Assembly (NCBI GenBank): GCA_900769765.1
Contig: CAAGHW010000104.1
Span: 1 to 12,561 of the forward strand
DNA: 12,561 bases
Direction of reading: 5' to 3'
Source: Bacteroidaceae bacterium
GTDB taxonomy: Bacteria > Bacteroidota > Bacteroidia > Bacteroidales > Bacteroidaceae
In this document: positions 6,251 to 12,561 of the stretch, piece after piece
How positions within the stretch are numbered: the first letter of the stretch is position 1
Layout: every line of letters begins with the position of its first letter
Program-made: the position numbers and the translations under genes
The notes under the pieces: model-generated
Told to the model about the DNA's origin: nothing
What the model saw: the letters and a program-made list of their open reading frames with translations, nothing else
Database searches by the model: none

Positions 6251-6343
6251 TTTTTTTATATTTAAATTAAACAATCTTCATCAACATTAATAAGACGGGA
6301 AAGAGAGCGGTTTATTACATCCGACTACGTTAAAAATATATAA

Positions 6344-6859
6344 TCAGTCGCCGTATCCCAACTTGTTCAGCACCTCTGCGCTTATATCAATCGAAGGTGA
6401 CGAATATATCAGGCTACCCGCCGATGAACGGTCTATCACCATGGTATATTTCTTCAACTCGCAGATATCCTTTACCGCATTATATATCTCCTCCTGGATT
6501 GGCGCCATGAGGCTCTCGCGTTTCTTATACAATTCGCCCTGAGGACCGAAGTATGTACGTTTGAGCTCACTTGCAGCCTTTTCAGCGGCAAGAATAGCCT
6601 CTTCGCGTTCTATGCGTTGCTCGTCGGACAGAAACGCCGACTCGCTCTGATACTGTTTGTAAAGAGTTTCAGCCTCAAGCATAAGCTCCTCAATCTCTCC
6701 TTGCCAACGCTTCGACTGCTGGTTCAGCTGTTCGTTAGCACGCTCATAAGCAGGAATATTCTTAAGAATATACTCCATATCCACTGTTACATATTTCTGT
6801 GCATACAAACCTGTTACCATACACAGAAGCAGTGTCGCCATCATAAAAAACCTTTTCAT
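6344..6859 (-). CDS. OmpH/Skp family periplasmic chaperone
   Basis: This 171-residue precursor has a signal peptide (MKRFFMMATLLLCMVTGLYA) followed by QKYVTVDMEYILKNIPAYERA, the usual OmpH opening. A coiled-coil hairpin of about 35-125 carries many Glu, Lys and Gln residues. The terminal strand segment, YTMVIDRSSAGSLIYSSPSIDIS, closes the body. It is predicted to be a periplasmic holdase for outer membrane proteins in transit to BamA, whose gene ends 19 bases upstream. The frame extends to an ATG at 6949 inside bamA, but that start would add 30 residues before the signal peptide, so 6859 is preferred. It is the first of three related genes and, with the next one, forms the usual Bacteroidales bamA-ompH-ompH arrangement. 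Confidence 0.9.
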   Translation of the reverse strand: MKRFFMMATLLLCMVTGLYAQKYVTVDMEYILKNIPAYERANEQLNQQSKRWQGEIEELMLEAETLYKQYQSESAFLSDEQRIEREEAILAAEKAASELKRTYFGPQGELYKKRESLMAPIQEEIYNAVKDICELKKYTMVIDRSSAGSLIYSSPSIDISAEVLNKLGYGD

Positions 6860-6878
6860 AGCCGTAACTCTTTTATTG

Positions 6879-9521
6879 TTAAAACTCTTGTCCAAGTATA
6901 AAGTGGAAGTGACTGCCACTATACTGTGTAGAACCAAATACCTTGTCAAAACCGTAAGCCCAGTCGATACCTATCAGACCAATCATCTGCAAGAATACAC
7001 GGACACCGACACCGGCACTACGTTTCAAGTCAAAGATATTGAACTTTGAAGCATCGGTCCACGCATTACCGCCTTCAATAAAGGCCAATCCGTATATTGT
7101 TGTAGAGTTTTGCATCAGGAATGGGAAACGCAGCTCAAGACCCAAACGTGTGTAGGCATAGCCTTCCTGTCCATAAGGTGTGAGACTACCGTTCTCATAA
7201 CCACGCAAAGCAATCATATCCGTCGCATAATTGTATGAATAACCGCTCATACCGTCACCACCCACATAGAATGTCTCGAACGGAGATTTCTTATTCTTGT
7301 TGTAAGCGCCAAGGATACCAAAGTCGGCACGTGTCATCAACACCAGATTATATTTGCCCGGTGTAAGTGATGTATATGTTCTACTGCGGAACTTTATTTT
7401 ATAATACTCTATCCATCTATGCTTATCACGCAACTCATCCTTATAGCGTGGGCTGTTTACATTCGTTGCCATATTCGCATAATCCTTGCCGTCCCAAGCC
7501 GAATAGGGAGGTGTTGCCGAGGCTACAAGAGAGAACTCAGAACCCGAACGCGGGAAGAACGGATGGTCGACGGTGTTACGTCCCAATGTAACAGAGAGGT
7601 TAATATTATTACAAACACCGTTGGAGATTATGAAATACTGCCAATCCTTCAATGAATATACCTGATAGTTCAGCTCTGCCGACAGCGTGAAGTTGTCATC
7701 GGGCCAACGCAAACGACGTCCCCAACCGATAGACGCACCATACATCTTTATATATTTATCGGGGTCGTAGTATGACGACACATTGTTATAGCCATAATTA
7801 TAACCATTATAATAGTTGCCGTAACCATACAGATAGTTGGCATAGTTGTTGTAATATGCCGAGTTGTAATAGCTGTCGGCCACATCGGTCTGCATAGACA
7901 TGAACGCCGATACCGAGAATGAATTCGGGCGTTTACGTCCCAACCAAGGATCGTAGAACGATATATTGTAAGATTGGTAATATGTACCGTTTGTCTGCGC
8001 GCTGATAGCAAGGGTCTGACCGTCGCCCTGCGGAATAATTCCGCGACGCAACGCACTCTTCCTGAAGATATTACGCACCGAGAAATTGGTAAATTTCAAC
8101 GCCAGCTTACCTATGACACCGGTCTGTCCCCATCCTGCCGACAACTCAATCTGGTCGCTGCTCTTTGTCTCCAGTTTCCAGTTCATGTCAACTGTTCCGT
8201 TCTCGGGGTTAGGCACTACACCCGGATCAATCTTTTCGGGGTCGAAGTGACCCATATTGGCTATCGCACGGTAAGAACGCTCAAGAGCATCCATAGAGAA
8301 CATACTACCGGGCAGAGTGTACAACTCACGACGCACCACATCTTCGTACAGACGGTCGTTACCGCTGATGGTTACACGGCCAATGGTAGCCTGCACGCCC
8401 TCAACCATTCTCAATTCAAGATCGACAGAGTCGTTCTCTATACGGGCCTCGGCAGGCATCACGTTAAAGAAGACATATCCCTCGTTATAGTACATATTCT
8501 TGACAGCATCTTCATCCATAAAAAGGCGCTTCTCAAGTTCGTTCTGGTTATATACATCACCGGGCTTCATTCTCAAGACCATATCGAGCCACGCCGTAGA
8601 GAATACACTGTTACCCACCCATTTGATGTCACGGATGTAATATTTCTTTCCCTCTTCGACCGATATGTAGATATCAACGCTTGTTTCATCAAACGGCACA
8701 ACGCTGTCCTTGACGATACGGGCATCACGATAACCGTGTTCATTATAATAGGAGATGATTTTTTCCTTATCCTCGTCATAATTCTCCTTTGTGAACTTTT
8801 TTGGACGGAACAGAGTATACAGGATGTTGTCGAGACGTGTCTTTTCACGGGTCTTCTTCATCGCATACTTCACCTTCTTTTCAGGAAGTTCGTGTACACC
8901 TTCTATATATATGCGGTTAATCTTGATTTTCTCTTTCTTGTCTACTGCGATATCTACGATAACCTTACCGTCTGCCGTAACATCGGGACGTTGGGTAACT
9001 GTCACATCAGCATTCTTATATCCCTTTTCGGCAAAATAGTTCTTGATTATTCTCTTTGCACGGTCCGAAATGTCCGGTGTAATCTGGTTACCCTTGATGA
9101 TACCTATCTTCAGCTCAAGGTCTTCGCGCTCCGATTTTTTCAACCCGACAAAGTTCAGTTGAGACACGCGTGGTCTTTGCTTGAGAGCTATACCAAGATA
9201 TATCTTGTCACCGACAATACTGTCAGCGGTTATACTTACATCCTCAAAAAGTCCATGCTTCCAGAAACGCTTTATGGCAGACGTAACCTCATCGCCGGGA
9301 ACAGAAATGACATCACCCACCGAAAGGCCCGACAAGCCAATGACTATAGCGGGCTCGAGATTCTCGGCACCATAAAGATTTATTCCGCCAATAGTATACT
9401 TGTGCGATGTGTTTGTATACAATATTGTCGGTTTTACAACAGTCCCCTGCGCCGACACCATTGTCGCACCCGACAACAACATCAGCAATAGGAATATCTT
9501 AAGAAATGAAGTATATTTCAT
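6879..9521 (-). CDS. bamA: Outer membrane protein assembly factor BamA
   Basis: BamA inserts and folds beta-barrel proteins into the outer membrane. The 880-residue precursor starts with a signal peptide (1-24, ending MVSA). Five POTRA domains follow at about 42-115, 116-198, 199-293, 294-376 and 377-455, each ending in the typical beta strand. The C-terminal 16-strand barrel begins near 457 (QIELSAGWGQTG) and ends in HFHFILGQEF with the C-terminal Phe expected of a barrel. LRGY at 772-775 corresponds to the conserved V/IRGF motif of loop 6. A low-complexity Tyr/Asn/Gly segment at 549-590 lies in a predicted external loop. The start is one base after the uppS stop, so the two are probably translationally coupled. 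Downstream OmpH genes supply chaperones. No genes for BamB-E-like lipoproteins are adjacent. Confidence 0.96.
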   Translation of the reverse strand: MKYTSFLKIFLLLMLLSGATMVSAQGTVVKPTILYTNTSHKYTIGGINLYGAENLEPAIVIGLSGLSVGDVISVPGDEVTSAIKRFWKHGLFEDVSITADSIVGDKIYLGIALKQRPRVSQLNFVGLKKSEREDLELKIGIIKGNQITPDISDRAKRIIKNYFAEKGYKNADVTVTQRPDVTADGKVIVDIAVDKKEKIKINRIYIEGVHELPEKKVKYAMKKTREKTRLDNILYTLFRPKKFTKENYDEDKEKIISYYNEHGYRDARIVKDSVVPFDETSVDIYISVEEGKKYYIRDIKWVGNSVFSTAWLDMVLRMKPGDVYNQNELEKRLFMDEDAVKNMYYNEGYVFFNVMPAEARIENDSVDLELRMVEGVQATIGRVTISGNDRLYEDVVRRELYTLPGSMFSMDALERSYRAIANMGHFDPEKIDPGVVPNPENGTVDMNWKLETKSSDQIELSAGWGQTGVIGKLALKFTNFSVRNIFRKSALRRGIIPQGDGQTLAISAQTNGTYYQSYNISFYDPWLGRKRPNSFSVSAFMSMQTDVADSYYNSAYYNNYANYLYGYGNYYNGYNYGYNNVSSYYDPDKYIKMYGASIGWGRRLRWPDDNFTLSAELNYQVYSLKDWQYFIISNGVCNNINLSVTLGRNTVDHPFFPRSGSEFSLVASATPPYSAWDGKDYANMATNVNSPRYKDELRDKHRWIEYYKIKFRSRTYTSLTPGKYNLVLMTRADFGILGAYNKNKKSPFETFYVGGDGMSGYSYNYATDMIALRGYENGSLTPYGQEGYAYTRLGLELRFPFLMQNSTTIYGLAFIEGGNAWTDASKFNIFDLKRSAGVGVRVFLQMIGLIGIDWAYGFDKVFGSTQYSGSHFHFILGQEF
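7752..7877 (-). other. Tyr/Asn-rich BamA external loop
   Basis: This stretch encodes BamA residues 549-590. Sixteen of 42 residues are Tyr and nine are Asn, with Gly and Ser between them, in patterns such as YYNSAYYNNY and YLYGYGNYYNGYNYGYNN. It falls between predicted barrel strands 5 (FSVSAFMSMQTD) and 6 (YGASIGWGRRLRW), so it should be extracellular loop 3. The DNA is a run of imperfect TAT/AAC codons and may have grown by slippage. Confidence 0.75.
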
Positions 9522-9522
9522 C

Positions 9523-10275
9523 TTATTCAGTTTTTTCTTCTTTTGTTACTTGCTCACCGGTCAAACCATATCTGCGTTGACGTCGCTGATACTCATAGAC
9601 GGCTTTATAAAGTTCCTCCTTGTCAAAGTCAGGCCAAAGCACCTCTGTGAAATAGAATTCAGAATATGCAGCCTGCCAAAGCAAGAAATTGCTCAAACGC
9701 TGCTCCTTGCCTGTACGTATCAACAGGTCGGGGTCGGGCATAAAGTTCGTTGTAAGCTCGCTCGATATGAGATTGTCATCGATATCCTCCAGAGCCATTT
9801 TACCATCCTGCACCTTTGAAGCTATAGAACGGACAGCCTCTGTTATCTCCCATTTTGCCGAATAGCTCAACGCAAGCACAAGCGTCATACTGTCGTTGCC
9901 GGCTGTTCGTTCAACACAGGCATCAAGACGCTCACGCACATTCTGTGGCAATTTTCCAAGGTCGCCTATTATACGGAACGAAACATTGTTCTTTACAAAT
10001 ATCTCCTCTTCGATAGACTCGAACAAAAGGGCCATCAACGCAGCAACCTCTGCCATGGGGCGGTTCCAGTTTTCGGTAGAGAAGGTATATAGAGTCAGAT
10101 ATCGGACACCGAGTTTCAGAGCATGCTCAACAAGTTTACGGACTGTTGCAGCACCGGCCTGATGACCTTGTGAACGCTCCAACCCACGCTGTTGTGCCCA
10201 GCGTCCATTACCATCCATTATAATTGCAATATGCTGTGGAATATTATTCCTATCTATTTTCTCGATATAGTCCAT
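9523..10275 (-). CDS. uppS: Isoprenyl transferase (undecaprenyl-PP synthase)
   Basis: This cis-prenyltransferase extends farnesyl diphosphate with isopentenyl diphosphate to undecaprenyl diphosphate, the lipid carrier for peptidoglycan and surface glycans. The 250-residue protein has the family signatures: MDGNGRWA with catalytic Asp21, the His38 of GHQAG, YTFSTENWNRP (63-73), ALSYSAKWEI (135-144), and DPDLLIRTG followed by EQRLSNFLLWQ with Arg187, Arg193 and Ser195, then AYSEFYF with Glu206. The position after RTG is Lys190 where Gly is usual (RTGGEQR or RTSGEQR). It sits six bases after the PorG-like gene and one base before bamA, the normal Bacteroidales order. Placement with bamA and murI ties carrier supply to envelope growth. 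Confidence 0.96.
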   Translation of the reverse strand: MDYIEKIDRNNIPQHIAIIMDGNGRWAQQRGLERSQGHQAGAATVRKLVEHALKLGVRYLTLYTFSTENWNRPMAEVAALMALLFESIEEEIFVKNNVSFRIIGDLGKLPQNVRERLDACVERTAGNDSMTLVLALSYSAKWEITEAVRSIASKVQDGKMALEDIDDNLISSELTTNFMPDPDLLIRTGKEQRLSNFLLWQAAYSEFYFTEVLWPDFDKEELYKAVYEYQRRQRRYGLTGEQVTKEEKTE

Positions 10276-10281
10276 AATCTT

Positions 10282-10983
10282 TTAATTATTGCATTTTCTG
10301 TATTTTGGCGACAAATCGTATGTCACAAATATCGACAAGAACGAATAACTGTCGTTATTCTTCAGTGCACCGCTCTTTATTCCATAAGGGTCGTTGAGTG
10401 CCGGCAACACATTTTCAGCCACATCGAGCTTGTCGCTTGTGGTAAAACGGAACGACAGTTCACAACCTATATTCAAACGCGACATCACCTTGTACTTCAC
10501 TCCCAAACCGACAGGTATATTTGCTGCAAAAACATGTTGCGCCGGCTTTGGAGCATAAGTAAGGCCTACTCCCGCAAAAAGGTAAGGCACCAGACGACGC
10601 GTCTTCTTGTAACCGGTTCCATCACCGTATGCCCAGAAATTATATTCAAACTGCGCTCCAAGTTCGTACAAGGTACGGGAAAATTCCACATCACCACCCG
10701 GATAACGGTTCTTGGAATCGGCAGTATTTCCGGATATTCCGGCTACGGAAAAAGCAGACTTCACAGCCATTCTGGGATTTATGTTATATCGCCATACCAC
10801 GCCACCCATCGCATTTATGTTCTTGAAAGGTATGTGGTAGTTGGCATCGCCATAATAGCTGCTCATACCGCCCATAACTCCAAGCTCGTATCGATATTCC
10901 AGACCTTCGGCACGCACACCGCCAACCAGGCACAACAGGAATGCGCCGGCGAACAAGATGCGTAACAGAAATCGGTCTTTCAT
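10282..10983 (-). CDS. PorG-like outer membrane barrel (DUF6089)
   Basis: This 233-residue precursor has a signal peptide (MKDRFLLRILFAGAFLLCLV..., cleaved after Ala25). The mature protein begins YELGVMGGMSSYYGDAN, the typical opening of DUF6089, and is made of alternating strands that suggest an 8-stranded OmpA-like barrel. The last strands are SYSFLSIFVTYDLSPKY. In Porphyromonas gingivalis the homologue PorG belongs to the type IX secretion system and is encoded next to uppS-bamA, as here. Relatives occur in Bacteroidales without that system, so membership alone does not prove type IX secretion. No PorK, PorL, PorM or PorN genes are visible. It lies three bases after the lipoprotein gene and six before uppS. 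Confidence 0.82.
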   Translation of the reverse strand: MKDRFLLRILFAGAFLLCLVGGVRAEGLEYRYELGVMGGMSSYYGDANYHIPFKNINAMGGVVWRYNINPRMAVKSAFSVAGISGNTADSKNRYPGGDVEFSRTLYELGAQFEYNFWAYGDGTGYKKTRRLVPYLFAGVGLTYAPKPAQHVFAANIPVGLGVKYKVMSRLNIGCELSFRFTTSDKLDVAENVLPALNDPYGIKSGALKNNDSYSFLSIFVTYDLSPKYRKCNN

Positions 10984-10986
10984 ATA

Positions 10987-12354
10987 TTATTTTTTAAACC
11001 CCAAACGATTTATTATTCCTCGGTACACTCCCACATTGTCGTCCGAAGTTATTATCCACATATAGTTGTCGGAATCTATAAATGCCGTAAAAGGAATATT
11101 CAACCCTTTAAGTTCTTTCGGCAGAGTCTGATAAAAGTCTGTCTGGGCTTTCCAGGTGATTCCGTTATCCCTTGAGACATAGAATGAACTGAATGCCTCC
11201 ACCTCTTTGCCTTCGGCTGTACCCTTGCCGCCAAAAGCATAAAGTTCATCGTCATAGCGCAACACCGCCAGCCTTTCAAGAGCAGGACAAGAGTATTGGT
11301 TGCCCGTATTATCATATTTTTCCCAAGTGTCTTCGGTAGAGAGCATGCTCCACACCTTGGGGCTGCCGTCTTTTTCTTTTGTCGTATATCCGACAAGGAC
11401 ATAGCGCATAATGCTTTTGTTATGGCTTAAGGCATACGACATGGTAGAGACTCCGTAAAGAGGGAAATCGTCAGGCAATGCGCTGAAAACAGATAATTCC
11501 CCGGCACCTTCTCTGCGATAGATATTATCGGCACTCGCAAACCACAAACAGTCTTCGGCCTCCGAAGCACCGATTATAGCGAGCAGACCATAACCTTGCA
11601 AGGCAACTGTCCAGTTCTCGGCATCAGCAGAGGTATACAAATCGCCGTCAGCCAACACATACAGAGTACCATTGAACAGATGCATCGTTGAAAAATCCAC
11701 TGTTGACGGTAAACTTTCAACAGTCTTTGACATACTCCACACGACATTTTCACCATATTGGGCTGAAGTAACCACAGGATCACCTGTCGACAAGCGGCCA
11801 AAGACATATATTCTGTCACCGAACTCTATAGCCTTTTCAGGGCTAGGAGAGACTGCTTTCGAAACTTTTTTCCATGTCAGTAAATCGGGCTCCACCTGAT
11901 GGGCATTCACCGAAATTGTATAGAACTTGCTGTAGCTGCCATCAAGCGAAGTTACACGAAATTCCCTGGGGGTTGTAAAATCAAGAGAATCTTCAAGAGA
12001 AAAACTCTCATACACACCTGACTCCTCGACGTATATCATAGCTACACCTTCGAGAGTCATGCCTATGACAAGTTTTGAAAGGTTGGTTGCGTAGGGAAGA
12101 GAATCGCTGTTATAGATCTCACCCGAAGCCTGATTTATCACAAACGGGTACGAAGAACCCGAAATCGTCTTGACAATAACAGTATCTTTACCTGTTGCTG
12201 TAAACGCCGGATACGAAGATTTCACGTCACCGATGCTGAAAGACTTTATATAGGCATACGGAGAAGAAGCCTCATCGCCATCATCATTGGCACAAGACGA
12301 GAAGGCGAACACCATCGCCAGAACCGACAGATATATTGCTAATTTGCTTTTCAT
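10987..12354 (-). CDS. DUF6242-type surface lipoprotein
   Basis: This 455-residue protein has a lipoprotein signal peptide (MKSKLAIYLSVLAMVFAFSSC, lipidated Cys21). The residues after Cys are ANDDGDE, an acidic run resembling the Bacteroidota lipoprotein export signal, so it may face the cell exterior. The N-terminal part (about 30-155) is beta-rich and ends in TSLDGSYSKFYTISV, typical of a cadherin- or Ig-like strand domain. The rest looks like a beta-propeller: degenerate TSADAENW near 242, Kelch-like LYAFGGKG at 371-378 and an exact Asp-box SRDNGITW at 394-401. The family assignment is from memory and the function is unknown. The frame opens to an ATG at 12375, but that codon coincides with the predicted transcript start and would weaken the signal peptide, so 12354 is used. 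It heads the nine-gene operon. Confidence 0.8.
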   Translation of the reverse strand: MKSKLAIYLSVLAMVFAFSSCANDDGDEASSPYAYIKSFSIGDVKSSYPAFTATGKDTVIVKTISGSSYPFVINQASGEIYNSDSLPYATNLSKLVIGMTLEGVAMIYVEESGVYESFSLEDSLDFTTPREFRVTSLDGSYSKFYTISVNAHQVEPDLLTWKKVSKAVSPSPEKAIEFGDRIYVFGRLSTGDPVVTSAQYGENVVWSMSKTVESLPSTVDFSTMHLFNGTLYVLADGDLYTSADAENWTVALQGYGLLAIIGASEAEDCLWFASADNIYRREGAGELSVFSALPDDFPLYGVSTMSYALSHNKSIMRYVLVGYTTKEKDGSPKVWSMLSTEDTWEKYDNTGNQYSCPALERLAVLRYDDELYAFGGKGTAEGKEVEAFSSFYVSRDNGITWKAQTDFYQTLPKELKGLNIPFTAFIDSDNYMWIITSDDNVGVYRGIINRLGFKK

Positions 12355-12379
12355 TCTTTTACAATTATATTCCAAACTG

Positions 12380-12387
12380 CAAATTTA
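12380..12387 (-). promoter_or_regulatory. -7 box of the envelope operon
   Basis: Minus-strand TAAATTTG matches TAnnTTTG exactly, 25 bases upstream of the lipoprotein ATG at 12354. Transcription should start near 12373, a leader of about 20 bases. No TTTG is found at the usual -33 distance (12407-12411). This is the only clear promoter seen for the nine genes that follow. None was found in the 93-base gap before the middle OmpH gene. Confidence 0.5.
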
Positions 12388-12523
12388 GCAACATTTTTCA
12401 GTTTACACGCCATTTCGCGCGCAAATTATATATTTTTAAATTAATTAAGATGTTTTTTACTTTGCGAACAGCAAAATATCGTTTCCGCCACAGACCTCTT
12501 TTGACGAAAGATACGATTTCGGC
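12388..12523. other. AT-rich divergent intergenic region
   Basis: This gene-free stretch includes TTTTTAAATTAATTAA at about 12434-12448. On the plus strand TTACTTTG at 12457-12464 is a near match to TAnnTTTG and could drive a rightward gene. No hairpin terminator, tRNA or longer repeat was seen. Confidence 0.4.
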
Positions 12524-12561
12524 ATGACAGGAGCCAAGACACCGCTACCCGCGACAAGAGA
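12524..12561 (+). CDS. Possible 5' end of a rightward gene
   Basis: An ATG at 12524 opens a frame reading MTGAKTPLPATR and runs off the window without a stop. A near-consensus promoter box lies 60 bases upstream. Twelve codons are too few to identify a product, and the same frame is open back to 12449 without another ATG. Tentative. Confidence 0.22.
   Translation, partial: MTGAKTPLPATR

Noticed and set aside
6860..6949. Upstream start for the first OmpH gene inside bamA
   Set aside because: It would put 30 residues ahead of an otherwise perfect signal peptide. The ATG at 6859 fits the family length.
7974..9491. Plus-strand open frame of 505 codons antisense to bamA
   Set aside because: It lies wholly inside a clear BamA gene, has no recognisable domain or promoter, and its protein is rich in residues typical of reversed reading. 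Long antisense frames arise from the codon bias of the real gene.
10192..10965. Plus-strand open frame of 257 codons antisense to the PorG-like gene and the start of uppS
   Set aside because: Both minus-strand genes have strong family and signal-peptide evidence. The antisense product has no motifs and spans a gene junction.
12450..12527. 25-codon plus-strand frame from ATG 12450
   Set aside because: It begins upstream of the candidate -7 box at 12457-12464, has no recognisable features and overlaps the alternative ATG at 12524.

Overview
The window most likely comes from a Bacteroidota genome, order Bacteroidales. Three things point there: the gene order DUF6089 (PorG-like) – uppS – bamA – ompH/skp genes – murI; repeated TAnnTTTG boxes, the -7 promoter element of this phylum; and the near absence of Shine-Dalgarno sequences before the start codons. 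I cannot place it below order level. No rRNA, tRNA, CRISPR array, transposase or phage gene is visible.

Left end (1-1108, + strand). A 300-base non-coding stretch holds a leftward promoter for a gene outside the window, an inverted repeat, and two tandem copies of a ~66-bp element. Each copy carries a small palindrome flanked by CACTCGTT repeats and ends in a TTTGC box. The array leads into a class I SAM-dependent methyltransferase, closed by a perfect palindromic terminator that probably serves both strands.

Middle left (1107-2211, - strand). A two-gene unit encodes an acyl-ACP thioesterase and an 85-residue acidic protein of unknown function, joined by an ATGA stop/start overlap. Its upstream region has a TAnnTTTG box and a 16-bp palindrome near the expected -33 position.

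Main block (2228-12387, - strand). Nine genes run in one direction, mostly 1-20 bases apart, from one recognisable promoter at 12380-12387: a DUF6242-type lipoprotein with an acidic tail after the lipid-anchored Cys, a PorG/DUF6089 outer membrane barrel, UppS, BamA, three OmpH/Skp-like periplasmic proteins, MurI and an Uup-like ABC-F ATPase. Together they supply the peptidoglycan and glycan lipid carrier (UppS), D-glutamate (MurI), the outer membrane protein insertase (BamA) and candidate periplasmic chaperones (OmpH/Skp). The lipoprotein and PorG-like barrel at the head are candidate accessory parts of the cell surface machinery. The longest gaps, 61 and 93 bases, flank the middle OmpH/Skp gene; the 61-base gap carries a strong G/C hairpin that may reduce readthrough to the distal genes.

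Right end (12388-12561). An AT-rich divergent intergenic region is followed by what may be the first codons of a rightward gene running off the edge.

Most of the window is conserved core envelope biology. The parts most worth a second look are the tandem promoter-like repeats, the surface lipoprotein heading the BAM operon, the Tyr/Asn-rich BamA loop, and the cysteine-containing, C-terminally extended third OmpH-like protein.
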